Positions 23,294 through 35,500 of a stretch of 64,000 bases of DNA are shown here, one piece after another; the stretch's first letter is position 1; each line of letters starts with the position of its first letter. A program made the position numbers and the translations under genes. The stretch comes from Daucus carota subsp. sativus (Eukaryota; Streptophyta; Magnoliopsida; Apiales; Apiaceae). The notes below the pieces were generated by a model, which had not been told where the DNA came from, did not search any database, and was given only the letters and a program-made list of their open reading frames with translations. Location of the stretch: NCBI RefSeq assembly GCF_001625215.2, contig NC_030389.2, positions 40,723,454 through 40,787,453 on the forward strand, written 5' to 3'.

Positions 23294-26200
23294 TTACAAA
23301 AATTCTTCTGCAGTGTTCAAGTCAGAGAGAATGTCAGATTTAACTTCCTCCGGCATTGCAGCGGTCGGGCCAGCTTTGGAGTAGAAGCTAGCTAGCGATC
23401 TGATGGCCTTTTCGAGCATGACATATGATTCCTGTATTTAAGTATAAGTCGAGATCATTAACCAAATTTCCAACAGAGAAGTCTAATGCAGTGAAAGTAC
23501 AAGAAGTTGCCATTTGCCAACACTAATAACTAGTCTTAAAGATGCAAGTAGAGCATTATAGAACACATGCACTTGACTCACCTTAATGATCCTATCTATG
23601 ATAAAGGGGTAGTGAATTAGTGACTGCAAGTGCAGGGTAGAAACTTGTCGGACCTGAACTAATATGATGCTTGGTTGCTGTATCTAAAGATCAGATTTAA
23701 AGAGTTGCTAAAGCATACAATCCTGACCTATTTTAATACTGGAAAACTGAAAAACAAAGATTGAAGCTTTTTAATGGTCACAACATACGGAAAGCAGTTT
23801 TCGCTTTGATGATTAGCTTATCTCACATTTTGCATAATAATTATATTCACAAGTACAGACCATTTGACATATTACGTGCAAGCCTCTCACAAATCAACAA
23901 GTTCTACCTAATCTACTATCATGACACATCAGAATGCTCACAATGATCTGAGTCGAGTACTACTTTTAAGAATGAACCAATCTGCCAAAGAGCTTAATAT
24001 GCCAATATGAAATCAAATTATCAAGGTTCCAAATACTCATTTTAAGTACTAATACTATCCTATATGCTTATAAAAAAACAAAATAATTTTTTACGGTCCA
24101 AAAATACTTTTCAAAAAATGATTATCAATATCCTGAGTAGTATTGCAAAACCACAACCAACAACATAGCAACTTTAAATGTTATCTGGAAGGTAGAGTGA
24201 ATGGTAAACAATATATATATATATAACACCCATGTATGTCTCCTCTTACCAAGGCCAATGATAAGTAGCATTCTCGAAAATCAATTTCATGTCAACTTTA
24301 TGCTTCAATAAGAACCTTTTATCTATCAAAGACTGAACTGGGACTTTAATGGTGATCAAAATGTGAAATATTACCTCCTTGACAACCATTTGATTTCCCC
24401 TCCAGTTACCAAGATAATCTCGAATCGATGCCTTTGCTGCATCTGCTGTCCGTCTAAACTTGGCATTATCCTTAGGATCTTCATTAACTGACTCACGCAG
24501 CGTCTTCACCACCTCCCTTGCAGATTTTAGATATGCCTTAGGCAACACCTTTCCTGACTTTGTTTTCTCGTCAGGATCAAACAGAGACTTTATGGCATCA
24601 ACAACTGTTTCATCCTTATCTTCTTGGCTAGTTGACTCCTCTGCAGCCCAAGCCGGTGATGATGTTAAAGGCCAGTTTAGGGTTAATATGGTAAATAAAG
24701 AAGCTCCACCACATACTAAAACATGTCGACGATGTAAAAATGTTTTCTTATAAGGTAATGTGGCATGAGTCCTGAACTCTGGTTTATCTGAAACATTGGC
24801 ATGAAAGCAGAAGGATTACACTGGGTTTTTTTATTTATTATAAAATAGCATTGTACTAGTTTTTCCTACTATGCATAATCAAATGAGCAGCAATTCCTCC
24901 CATTAGTGTATCAGTATTTAGTGAATGAGGAAACAATGCCTGAAATACCACAATACAAAGCGGAACAAGCATGTATTGCATATCTAATACATTGTGCTTG
25001 CAACAAATCATAAAGTGTTTCTAGTGCAATATTATGGTGTAGAGAAAGGTACCCCCATTTGACATCGGTTAGCGACTGATGTCTGGGGACCTCGTTAACA
25101 TCGGTTTTAGCTTAAATCCCGATGTATATTCCCTCTTTTTAAACAGAAAGTGCATTACAATGGTTTCTAGATAGCTTTTATATGATCTAATTATGAAACT
25201 TAACTATTAATTTACAAAGTCAAAATCAGCCTTTACATCAATTTTAAAATTGAACATATGTATTAAATTATTATTGTTGAAGATGTTATAACTATTACGC
25301 AGAACCAACATTGCTTTTTATGCTTTTCTCAATGCTTTAGTAGATCAGTGTTTAAGCAATTTGGGAGGAGAGCCACACTAGACACAATTTGATCCGCATG
25401 AATGCATAAATAAAGGAACAGCCTTTGTGCGGGCCATTTCATATTTTACTTTGAAAGTAAGAAGCTAGGACGTGCACAGAGTGTATTACGGAGATCATGG
25501 TTGTTACGTCGGTAAGTCGAGTCGAGTCGACCGGACTCTCCGGCAAGTCGAGTCGTGACTAGTCGAGACTAGTCGACACTAGTCGAGGTATAAAGCATAA
25601 ATTTAATAATATATATTATATATACTTATATTTATATGTGTAATAAATGATATATGTGTGTTCCATGTTTCTCGCCCGGATCACTAGATTTGGCCTCCCT
25701 TTTGGGGTCATTAGACGGGTCTTAAACAGCCTCGTTCGATGCATCAGCAATTCTGCAGATTAAACGAAGCTACTGTAATTGTGTGTGTACTGGCATTAAA
25801 CAATGGCTGCTGCAACTAGTGACAACTGACTACTGAGTACAAAGTGTGCAAGTGTGTGTAATAACAGAGTGTGTGTATCAATGTGTAAGTAATAACAGAG
25901 TAAACAAAGCTACTCTAACTCTTTAAGAGTTTGTGTGTATATATATAACTGTGTTTGTGTTTGTGTGTGTGTGTGTGTGTGTATAAGTGTGTGTGCGCGT
26001 GTGTACAAGATGAGAGGATGAAGAGTTTATCTAGAGAGAAGAAGAGATCGGACGGAATTGGAGTTGGAATCGATTCAATCGAAGTGGAATCGATTGAGAT
26101 GGCTTGGAATTGACTGGAGGCTGCTGGGCGTTCATTTTTAGGTTTTAATACAACTGGGTTTTATGATTTATGCAACTGGGCTTTTGTTTTTTTTGAAATT

Positions 26201-27607
26201 AAACTCCAGTCGCCCGACTAGTCGACCCAGTCGACCCGACTAGTCGACAAGTCGATCATAAGTCGGGCGAAATACTTACATTTTTCTAGTTGACCAGCCC
26301 AATCGAGCCCTTCACACCGACTGCTCGACTAGTCGACGACTAGTCGCGACTAGTCGAGCGACTCAACAACAATGACGGAGATGAACTCATTTGACATATA
26401 TATGATAATAAGGGAATTTGGGTGCAGAGGATACGACAAATATAAATTTTTTACATATATGTCCCATGTAATACATGATAAATTAAACCCATAACAAAAC
26501 TATAACTTTAATGTCAATTGAATCACGTACATAACAAAATATCTACACAAAAGACAGGAATTCAAGTTATATTTTTTATATTTGTAAAATTGAATATACA
26601 CATCAACAATTATTCTTGCTAATTCACATCAATTATTTATTTTTTTGGTAAAAATTAACTAATCTAACACCGGATTCCAAGTACAATATGCGAAAAGAAA
26701 AATTGATCAGGGATTGTGTGACTATCCGATACAGGGCTACATAAATGCTAAATAACCCAAGTATCCCTGCTATTCATACACAACCTATTATTCATTTGGT
26801 GCATATGATCCCCGGCCGTGAGGGAAATTTTTGAATGTTTATTGAACGGTATGTACCTGACTCTTATCACCTTATGTTGGTAATACACAAATCCCAAACG
26901 GAAACTTACAAAATCTTACATAATCGTATTATATTAGGCAACCTAGTCTTTTTTTTCTAAAGGCGCTAATCATTATTTCAGAGTCATTCATCTCATATCT
27001 CCTGTCCTCAAATTCTCGTTCTTCATCTTCATCATCTTTATTTATCATTGTTGAAGGAGAACCTCTATGAGTTGCATTTGAAGTGGTTGTGTGGAAAAAT
27101 GAAGATAGGGTTTCTATTCTTTTATCTAAGGTATATTGGTGTTTTATTATCTATGTGTGCTTTGTGTCTATTTAGCATTTTTATAATGCTTTTTAGCACG
27201 CTTAATAAGCACTTTTTGTCAGTTTCAAAATCATGCTAAATCGCACACCTTGCACCTTAAGTGCCAAGCACATTGCCTTTTTGATCCCTTTTAGGGTGCT
27301 CACACATGATCCTCTACTATATGCAAGTCTCAACCTATCGAAAACTCTTCACCACTAAGCGCAGGTAGCGGAACTCGTGTAAGCATTTCAACTTCTCTAA
27401 TCGACTTAAACGAAAAACCAGTATCAACATAAAAAGATGTAATGCACAAAACTACAATCATTATCTTCTCATTTTATCTCACACAAGCTTCCTGAGCCTC
27501 AAATTTGCAGAAAATCAAGAATTCAAAATTTTCTTACAGCCATTCAAGCCTCCATCTTTCTCAATAGCTCTAGCAACAGCAGGGGCCCATGAAACTGAAA
27601 CACCCAT
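23294..27607 (-). CDS. LPA19: LPA19-like Psb27 protein (PSII assembly, thylakoid lumen)
   Basis: Two exons are certain: 24787-24375 and 23431-23294 (TAA). They encode a Psb27-type four-helix domain with VLPKAYLKSAREVVKTLRES, KFRRTADAAKASIRDYLGNW and YVMLEKAIRSLASFYSKAGP. Before it lies a bipartite targeting sequence: HRRHVLVCGGASLF, a hydrophobic stretch, and a lumenal cleavage motif SPAWA. The twin Arg before the hydrophobic core suggests Tat-pathway import. In Arabidopsis this Psb27 homologue (LPA19, Psb27-H2) assists C-terminal processing of D1 during photosystem II assembly. Exon 2 opens without ATG, so a 5' exon is required. My candidate is 27607-27538 (MGVSVSWAPAVARAIEKDGG), which has a GTAAG donor and exactly the needed phase, giving 206 residues. 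That implies a 2.75-kb intron holding a hAT element. The last two exons are firm (0.9); the first exon is tentative. Confidence 0.75.
25060..25130. repeat. ACATCGGT-type transposon remnant
   Basis: GACATCGGTTAGCGACTGAT and a following ACATCGGTTTTAGC are direct and inverted versions of the motif also seen at 5785-6440. It is probably a scrap of the same CACTA-like family, inside the long LPA19 intron. Confidence 0.3.
25496..26374. mobile_element. hAT-type non-autonomous element rich in CTAGTCGACTAG repeats
   Basis: An exact 8-bp duplication ACGGAGAT flanks the element (25488-25495 and 26375-26382). The ends are inverted repeats, CATGGTTGTTACGTCG on the left and CATTGTTGTTGAGTCG read inward from the right. 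Both subterminal zones are packed with GACTAGTCGA / AAGTCGAGTCGA palindromes, a typical transposase-binding layout for hAT elements. The 879-bp interior contains TG microsatellites and no transposase. The exact target duplication and clean ends suggest a fairly recent insertion. It lies in the presumed first intron of the LPA19 gene. Confidence 0.88.
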
Positions 27608-28173
27608 ACTACCTTCAAAAACATCAACACATTTCATTACAAAACATACATATATTTATCACTAAATCATCAGTAATCAACACAACTCACACTCAAACCA
27701 CCAAAATCTATCAGCTTTCCATATAAAATCGTATAGAATGGTAACAAGATTCATTACAACACATAACCATGAAAAAAAATTAATACAAAAAGATTGAAAA
27801 CAGAGAAAATGAGTGATTCTTACTTGAAGAGCCTGGCGGGACAGATGAAGAAGCGGATAAGAAGCAGGTTATTTGTTTTACGCCAAGCCAAACGCGCCCT
27901 TCAGATGGGGGCTTACTTCTAAATCATTCCTCAACTTGTGACTCTTTTCAGTTTAAGCATTGTAATTCTTTTGTTTTCAATATAGTAAAAAAATAATAAA
28001 AAAAAGTTTATGATAATTATATTTATATATTTTTATTTATTTAAAAAAATTACCTCCAATTTGTCAAAATTGGAGGTAAATTTGTGTAACAATTGATCAG
28101 CAAAATTTCATTGATGTACTTTTAGTCATGCTAATACTTGTGTAACTGTGTGGGTTGTCTTGCTGCCAAGTTA
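27608..28173. other. probable LPA19 5' leader and promoter
   Basis: On the minus strand a donor-like CTTCAAGTAAGAATC at about 27830-27816 and an acceptor-like AAG before 27612 suggest a 5'-leader intron, with a non-coding first exon around 27890-27826. Beyond 27960 the DNA is AT-rich and runs into the MITE cluster. Confidence 0.35.
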
Positions 28174-28560
28174 GAGCAACTCCAATGCACTCATTCCTTA
28201 CTTATATTTGATCTACATGGACAAGATTTGAGGATTGGGAACAAAAAGAGCTCCTCCAATGCAACTCCCTATCCCTTATAATTTTTAGGTGAGAGAAAAT
28301 TCAACTCCTTATTTGAGGGATGAAAAAGCAACCCCCTGTATGTTCCATGTCATCACCAGCTCATATCTCCTCTTATTTTTCTGTTATTTATTAGTGCAAT
28401 ATTTCTCTCTCCTTGAGTTGTATATATAGATTTAAAATATAGGGAATCAAATAGGGAACACCGTTGGAGCAAAATAGCTTTTTGATCCCCAATATTTTAG
28501 GTATCCATTAATATATAATATTTTAAGGGTTGAAAATAGGGAATTGCATTGGGCTTGCTC
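28174..28560. mobile_element. PIF/Harbinger MITE with TTA target duplication
   Basis: TTA flanks the 387-bp element (28171-28173 and 28561-28563). Terminal inverted repeats are GAGCAACTCCAATGCA and GAGCAAGCCCAATGCA, matching at 14 of 16. No coding capacity. Its terminus resembles the right end of the coding Harbinger element at 57.1-60.1 kb (GAGCAACTCCAAGAG), which may be the kind of element that mobilises it. Confidence 0.85.
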
Positions 28561-28641
28561 TTAGAGATGACGGAACCATGTTGTGCTCTTGAAAACTAAG
28601 AGCATCTCCAGTAGATTAGCTATATGAGATCCTAAGCTATT

Positions 28642-28986
28642 GGCCCTGTTTGGGAATTAGCTGTTAGCGGTTAACTGTTAGCGGATTGAATTAGATGTTT
28701 TGACTAGCGGATTGAAATAGATGTTTTGACTAGCGGATTGAATTAGCTGTTTCCTGTAAAACTGTTTGGTTAATAGCTGATTGATTAGCTTTTTCTGACA
28801 CAAACCAAAACCTCTAACCCAAAAAGCTCCTCAAAGTAGCTTTTTCGAAATTAGCTTTTTGGATCCAAACCTATGTTTCAATCCTCTAACTACCAAACAA
28901 ATATATTAGCGGATTCTAGTGGTCAAACCTCTAAACCACCACAAACCTCTATTTTTGCCCCAAACCTCTAACTTCCAAACAGGGCC
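28642..28986. mobile_element. nested Tourist-like MITE (GGCCCTGTTTGG ends)
   Basis: Ends GGCCCTGTTTGG and CCAAACAGGGCC are perfect inverted repeats over 12 bases, with ATT on both sides. The left part contains three direct repeats of AGCGGATTGAA.TAG.TGTTT. It sits inside the Harbinger MITE 28600-29601. The superfamily is likely Harbinger from the 3-bp duplication. Confidence 0.8.
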
Positions 28987-29281
28987 ATTATTTTAAAGAA
29001 TGTGCACAAAAATTCACTGCAGCAGAATCTCTACTCATTCCCGAAATGTTAGGATTTAATTTTCATTCCTCATAAGTAGGGAATCCCTAACCCATTCCTC
29101 ATTTCATTTTTAATGATTAAATATTCAACTTTCACTTTTTGCACACTCTTTTCCACATTTTTTTTATTATCTTTTTGTTAAAAGAATTTAAATTTAATAT
29201 TATAATAATAATAAGGAAGACAAATAGTGATCATTGTTGGAGTTGTCAATCCCTATTATTTAGAATTTGAATTATCTATTA

Positions 29282-29558
29282 CTCCCTCCGTCCCATTTTA
29301 ACTGCTTTTTTAGAATTTGATTGTTGTCCCAAAATATGTGACTTTCTCTTGTTTTCATACTTTTTTATTTGGTAGGTGAATTTCAATTTTGCCCCTCATT
29401 AAATGCAGCTTATATTTTCAATGCAATACAAATGGTATTTTAGTTTGACTTTTATAAGGGGTAGCTTGGTAAAAGTATTCAAATAAACACCACAATAAAT
29501 GTAAAAATTGGTTAGTGTGCATCTCTCTAAAAAAGCAGTTAAAATGGGACAGAGGGAG
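29282..29558. mobile_element. nested Stowaway MITE, nearly perfect 33-bp ends
   Basis: TA flanks (29280-29281, 29559-29560). The inverted repeats are 33 bases long, from CTCCCTCCGTCCCATTTTAA to CTGCTTTTTTAGA, with one mismatch between ends. Such long, near-identical ends in a 277-bp element point to recent activity. It is inserted in the Harbinger MITE 28600-29601. Confidence 0.93.
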
Positions 29559-29765
29559 TATATATTTAGAGAACCTCTTTAGGACACTGCTGGAGATGCT
29601 CTAAGTATTTTTACCCTTTAACCCCCGACAGTTTTTAATTGTGTGAATATTTATACGTAGCTTTGATGTATTTGTCGTGCACGATTGGATTTGGTATAAA
29701 TGTAAATGCCAAAACTAAAAATTTTATTGTTTTGATAGAGGTTATTGTTTCTCTGCGGGGATATT

Positions 29766-29998
29766 TGGGGATATTTGGATCATGAGTGGGAATGAAAATC
29801 AAATTATGAATGAGAATGAGAATTATGAGAATGAGTATCTCATGAACCAACAGTAAAGGGAATGATTTACTATCTACTAGCTGGGAATGAGATTCTCACT
29901 TCATACCTTAAATTTGCTAATCTAATTACCAACACATGGGTTTTGAGAATTATGATTCTTATTAACGAAGCTCATTAACTATGATCCAAACAGCTCCA
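29766..29998. mobile_element. Tourist-like MITE, relative of 6959-7204
   Basis: Left GGGGATATTTGGATCATGAG and, read inward from the right, GGAGCTGTTTGGATCATAG are inverted ends. The interior is rich in GAATGAGAATGAG motifs, like 6959-7204. The exact ends and target duplication could not be settled. Confidence 0.6.
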
Positions 29999-30105
29999 TA
30001 TATTCTTGTTTTAAGCTGTCAATGTTTGATCATACAAACTTCGAATACCTGATGTATACATATAATGTCTCAGGCATAAGATCACAGGAATTGGATATTC
30101 AATAA

Positions 30106-30107
<2 letters not shown>

Positions 30108-30137
<30 letters not shown>
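30108..30137. repeat. (TA)n microsatellite, left of the 1.0-kb element
   Basis: Uninterrupted TA dinucleotides immediately before the element at 30138. Pairs with the run at 31170-31211. Confidence 0.9.
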
Positions 30138-30140
<3 letters not shown>

Positions 30141-31168
30141 TAAAGTTCCTTGGAGTCCTATTATATGATGGAGTATTGGAGTCCTACATCTACACCATCC
30201 ATTCAAGTTTAATCCTACGGTCCATAATTAAAATTAATAAAATAACAAAAATGTAACTGAAAACAAAATAAATATACGTATTGTTTAGCAAACATACGCT
30301 GACAGTTAATGTAACGTGATTTATATGAGGTCTGTTACGTGTGGTCATAAATATTTGTCTTGCATCATATTAATAACTTTATATAGTCTGTGTATAAGCT
30401 TACTTCTGAATTGTTTTGCACTTAGCATTGATAATTGTTCTGCACTTGTCATTGATACTTGTTCAGTTGTTCTGCACTATTGTTCGTGCGCGGCTTCAGA
30501 ATATCATTTATACACAATCAAGAACTTTGACATTTTTTATTATGTTCTGCACTATTGACATGATATAACTGGAGTTTGCAGAACTTGTTCATGTATTTTC
30601 TGATTTTACTAATTTTTACGGAACATCTTGCTTGTTTAAAATCATGTATTTTTAATATCTTATACATATTTGTTTCTTTTGTTGAATGATCACGGCTCAT
30701 TGGTTCACAAATTAGGGACTGTTTTAAAAGGAAAACATCAATAATAATAAAAAAGTCATGCACTCGTAAAAGTTCAAGAATTAAAAATTATGTTCTTAAA
30801 GATATCAGGGACATACTTCTTGTCTCGGAAGACCATAGTCTCCCTCAAATTGTTGGCACATAATTTCAAAATTGTTCTTGCAATCTTATGTGTGAAATCA
30901 GTTTTATGATATATAGATACACCAATTTAATCTAGTTATAACTCACATTTGTAGAAGATTTTTGCAGGATACGTGGTTTGATGAGTGTAGGATACCGTAA
31001 TATCGGTTTTGTTGTTCGGTGCGTGTTTTTAGGAACTTCATCATTTAATAATCAAAAATCAGTTTCTTTTTATAAAAATTGATAGCCACAGGATATATTT
31101 TGAAATGAATGGTTATAGATGTGGTCTCCAAGACTCCAATTATATTGGTACTCCATAGAACCCAACTC

Positions 31169-31169
<1 letters not shown>
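30138..31169. mobile_element. ~1.0-kb element with long inverted ends, inserted in a TA microsatellite
   Basis: The first ~75 bases (from GAGTAAAGTTCCTTGGAGTC) return as an imperfect reverse complement at the right end (AGAGTTGGGTTCTATGGAGT reading inward). The second blocks TATTGGAGTCCTACATCT and ATTGGAGTCTTGGAGACCAC also correspond. TA dinucleotide runs abut both ends. Long inverted ends suggest a Mutator-like element, and insertion within TA repeats recalls 'Micron'-type MITEs of rice. There is no convincing transposase; the ORFs inside are short and unrelated to known proteins. Confidence 0.7.

Positions 31170-31211
<42 letters not shown>
31170..31211. repeat. (TA)n microsatellite, right of the 1.0-kb element
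   Basis: About 20 TA units with one TG interruption. It directly precedes the decayed lyase remnant. It is probably the other half of the microsatellite that received the element. Confidence 0.9.
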
Positions 31212-31214
<3 letters not shown>

Positions 31215-32040
31215 TTATCACCAAATTCCACTACCAGTGCTCTGAGCCTCTTTATGAAATGAAAGGGAAGACTTTTTTGTATGCATCAGTACTTCCGCAC
31301 AGATTCTCTCAATCATAATCAACCGATTGCTGGTAAGTTCTGCCGTTTAAGCTACTCTACATGGATCTCTTTCATAATATTTGATATGCCCAACGAAAAT
31401 AATTAGGAAGTGTTCCATTTTATATTTCTTCTTTTGCATATTCTTGGAAAAATTAATGCAAAAATGTGTTAAAATATGAGAAGGAATTTGGGTTAATTCG
31501 AGAGAGAGAACCTACAACTATTTAGAAACAAATTTTTTTCTCCTAAAAGAACAAATAAACAGGAACAGAAAGATCGCTAATATTTGCGACTAGCTCAAGT
31601 TTGAACAACGAAAAACATGTTACATGCAATATGCAATATGTCATATGTTCATAAAAAAAAAAACTGATAAGCAAATTTAACACTGAAATCTCAACCTTAA
31701 GCTTGTTTTCAGTCTCTCCAGTGCTACACAAACACTACACTTAGACCTGTGATTTTCAAATTGCCTGTCTATCTTTACAACAAAGTAGGAGTTACGTGTG
31801 GGTAAACAAAAAAATTAATAGTTATGTGATATATGAGGAAAGTTAACCAAAATACACAGACTACATATATGGCACATATGCAGCGAGATTATTTTGCAAA
31901 TGGGGACCGATCGATTGTACGGCTTATATAATTTTGCATGGTCATACGAAAGATGAGATTCTTTGGCTGAGCTTTCCGAACATAAGCCACCAAGCAACTA
32001 CAATATCTGTTTGACTCGGCACTACAAGCAACTACTGGTT
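31207..32040 (+). pseudogene. decayed third copy of the O-acetylserine(thiol)lyase gene (3' part and flank)
   Basis: TTAGTTATCACCAAATTCCA...GTGCTCTGAGCCTCTTT at 31212-31250 matches intron 7 of the downstream copy (34793-34835). CGATTGCTGGTAAGTTC...TTTAAG at 31324-31350 matches the end of exon 8 and start of intron 8 (35049-35075). Then 31836-32030 (TTTTGCAAATGGGGACCGA, TTGGCTGAGCTTTCC) matches the 3' flank of the intact copy at 36033-36215. Exons 9 and 10 are no longer recognisable. It is a non-functional remnant showing that the tandem array once had at least three members. Confidence 0.68.
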
Positions 32041-32474
32041 AACTATTGGGCATGTTTGGCTACTCAAATAAGTACTAATTTAAGTTACTTCTGCTTCCTC
32101 GACAAAAAAAAAAAAAAGCAAATGTGTTTTTTTAGGCTTTTGAAACTTGAAGCGGGAAACCATAAATTCTCATTTTTTTATTATTTTTAGTGATTTGCAT
32201 TTTATTATGAAGTTTTTAAATTTTTAATGTATAATAAATTTTAATTTATTAATAAAGGTTTTTGTATTTTAATAATTTTACTTTTTTTAACTTATAAATT
32301 TATATAAATAAACATCCAATTAACTTATAAATAAAATTATTTTATAAGTCAAATTAACTTATCACTTAGAATCCTTTTCTTTACTTCAAATATTGTCACT
32401 TTCTTTTTGTTAAGCAAGAAATTTATCAGCCATTTAAGTCAAAGTGTTTTTCTCATCTGCAAGAAAATGGAGCC

Positions 32475-32481
32475 TATAAAT
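32475..32481 (+). promoter_or_regulatory. TATA box of O-acetylserine(thiol)lyase copy A
   Basis: TATAAAT in the context AGCCTATAAATCTCTGATTA, 85 bases before the start codon. The same block occurs before copy B. Homology between the two copies begins only ~14 bases upstream, at AAGAAA, so more distant control elements differ. Confidence 0.7.
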
Positions 32482-32559
32482 CTCTGATTAACACGCTATT
32501 ACTTTTGCCTATACATAAAAATCCTCTGCATTGCTTATCTACTTTTTTTCTTGCAAGTC

Positions 32560-35500
32560 ATGGCTCAGGAGAAGATTGGTATTGCCAGAGATGTCACTGA
32601 AGTAAGTATGCACAACAACACAAATATATGACCATCTTTCTTTTTCTTAGCTTTGTGTTCCTGAACTGAAGTTAAAATGTTATCAAACAGTTGATTGGCA
32701 AAACCCCATTAGTATATCTTAATCATGTTGTTGATGGTTGTGTTGGCCGTGTTGCTGCTAAGTTGGAAATGATGGAGCCATGCTCCAGTGTTAAAGACAG
32801 GTGGTTTACTTGAGCCCTTCCAGGTTTTTCATTAAAAATGTGTACTTTTTGTGCATTTAAAGTCTTGATGGTGTGTGAATATATACATTTTTTTTTTATA
32901 AATTTGGTGTTTTTTTAATTGTGCAGGATTGGTTTTAGCATGATTACAGATGCTGAGGCTAAGGGCCTTATCACACCAGGAGAGGTTAGTATATTTGCTT
33001 GTGTTCTTTGTATGAACTATTTCTGCAATACTTTTGGTAACATAGCACTTGGAAAGTCTGAAAAAGTCATGCACAATAATTTTATGATCGATTTCGGGCC
33101 TTTGGATGTGGTCTTTATGAGGATTTAATTTTTCATCCAGAAGGGCTAGCAGCTCGCTTCAATTTGTATTGATGTAATTGTTTACTACAGATTTTTAGAA
33201 GTTAAATTTTACATTTTAAGCAATGAATGAGAATGTCGATAGCTAGTATCCCGCATGTAATTTCTTCATTGTATTCAAGTGGATTGTGATTTTGTATATA
33301 GGTAGTGATGTAATCATGCAAATTTCTATTTTTGCTGCACGAGTTATGCAGCTGAGGGTGTAGTTGGATCATATTCATGTTTTTTTTTTGTTTGTGTTAA
33401 AGAGTGTCCTAATTGAGCCTACTAGTGGAAATACTGGCATTGGATTAGCTTTCATGGCGGCCGCTAAGGGATACAAGCTCATACTTACTATGCCTGCTTC
33501 AATGAGTCTCGAGAGAAAGATTGTTCTCCGGGCATTTGGAGCTGAGTTATTTCTAACAGATCCTGCTAAGGGAGTGAAAGGGGCTATTCAGAAGGCTGAA
33601 GAGATCTTGGCTAAAACACCTAATGGGTACATTCTTCAGCAGTTTGAGAACCCTGCAAACCCAAAGGTCTGAATTTGCTCGTCATTTATTCATTTACAAC
33701 GCTTTGTTTTGTTCCTAAAGCAAAAGTTTACTGTTATTGTAAAATGTAGATACATTATGAAACTACTGGACCAGAGATCTGGAAAGGCTCTGATGGGAAA
33801 GTTGATGCCTTTGTGTCTGGAATTGGTACTGGGGGAACAATAACAGGTTCTGGAAAGTTTCTTAAAGAGCAAAACCCTGCTATCAAGGTTAGCTGCAATA
33901 TACTGATCCCCAGTTATATGTGCTTTGTTCAAACACCTCAGTGCACCTGTCAACGTTTTCTAAAGACCAAAAAGTTGCTTCACCCGCTTAATTTTTATAT
34001 TCTTCCCTTCTTTTAATATCAGCTCTATGGAGTAGAACCCGTTGAGAGTGCTATTTTATCCGGAGGAAAGCCTGGTAAGGTTTGGATTACAACATATTTG
34101 TTATTGCATAATCCATTTATCATATGCTGTTATTTAGTTTAAAAGCGTAGACAGAATATAAAATATTTGACGATGTTAAATAATACAAAATCACTAGAAG
34201 TATATTAAAATAAAGCGCACAAGGTTTATGACAAAAAAAAAAGTGCACAAGGTTGATGCCCATCTTGCAAATATATACACAGTGGATTCCATTTTACATA
34301 CAAAAAAAAAAATTCATACTTTTTTTATCAAGTTCGACGAGCTATAGCTGTTTGCTAAAGGGAACGTATATTTTTTCTGTAAAATTATTTTAAGCAATAT
34401 ATAAAGCTGTCCCAATTTTCAGATTTTTTTTTGTAGTCAAAAGAATTCAGTGCTTCAGATATAAGGATGGAGTATGTATGTAGCTGCAACGCAGATAAAT
34501 TTTATTATATACTGGCCAGAAGTACTTATTCCTCTGAGACATGGATTCAGTTTACAGACTATTATATCCTCGTCGGGATGAAGTTCTTAATACTCCCAAA
34601 AAAGAAAGTTTATTGCTCAATATACCTGATTCATACATTTGTAATGCCTTAGGGCCACATAAGATCCAGGGAATTGGAGCTGGTTTTATTCCTGAAGTAT
34701 TGGATGTCGACCTTATTGATGAAGTTGTTCAAGTAAGACTGTTGCAAATTAATGTTTTTCCTCTGTAAAGATTCATTTAATTTATAGTTTAGTTATCACC
34801 ACATTACACCACTCTCAGGTGCTCTGGGCCTCTTTCTGAAAGGATGGAGAAGAAATTTCCTAATTCATTCATTAGCACTACCATAAAATATTCTCAAGTT
34901 AAATGAATAAACTGGCAGTATAATTATAGTCTCTTATTAAAATTTGAAAAGCAATATATTTTAATTCAAGATGTAATGATGTTACTGTCATTTCCCAGGT
35001 GTCAAGTGATGAAGCCATAGAAACTGCAAAGCTTCTTGCTGTAAAAGAAGGATTGCTGGTAAGTTCAACCATTTAAGACACTCGGGACTTATGGGTCCTC
35101 TAGAAGAATTTGCACTCTATGATGTTTTGTTTAATTCTTCTGCGCCTGATATTAAAGTACCTTTTACAGGTGGGAATATCATCTGGTGCTGCAGCTGCAG
35201 CTGCTATTAAAATTGCAAAGAGGCCAGAAAGTGCAGGAAAATTGATTGTTGTAAGTTTGTTTCTTTTCTTTTTGAGCACCTAACAAACTATTTGTATATG
35301 GCACCATCTGCGGTGGGAAGGGTAATTAGTTTGTCGTTATCCATCTGCAAGAATCCTAGTTCCTGATCATTTCTTATGTACCCGAAAAAAAATAGTAAAG
35401 CCAGTAATTTGATGTCGTTAATGACTTTCTACTACTCTAGGCTTCTGAACATGCATACCATATTTAAAACTAAAAAGCTTGAAGTTGTTTCTTATCACCT

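Larger units (their letters stand above)
28600..29601. mobile_element. PIF/Harbinger MITE carrying two nested MITEs
   Basis: TAA flanks both ends (28597-28599 and 29602-29604). Terminal inverted repeats GAGCATCTCCAGTAG / GAGCATCTCCAGCAG match at 14 of 15. The 1.0-kb length is explained by two later insertions, at 28642-28986 and 29282-29558. Without them the element is about 375 bp. It must be older than both passengers. Confidence 0.85.
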
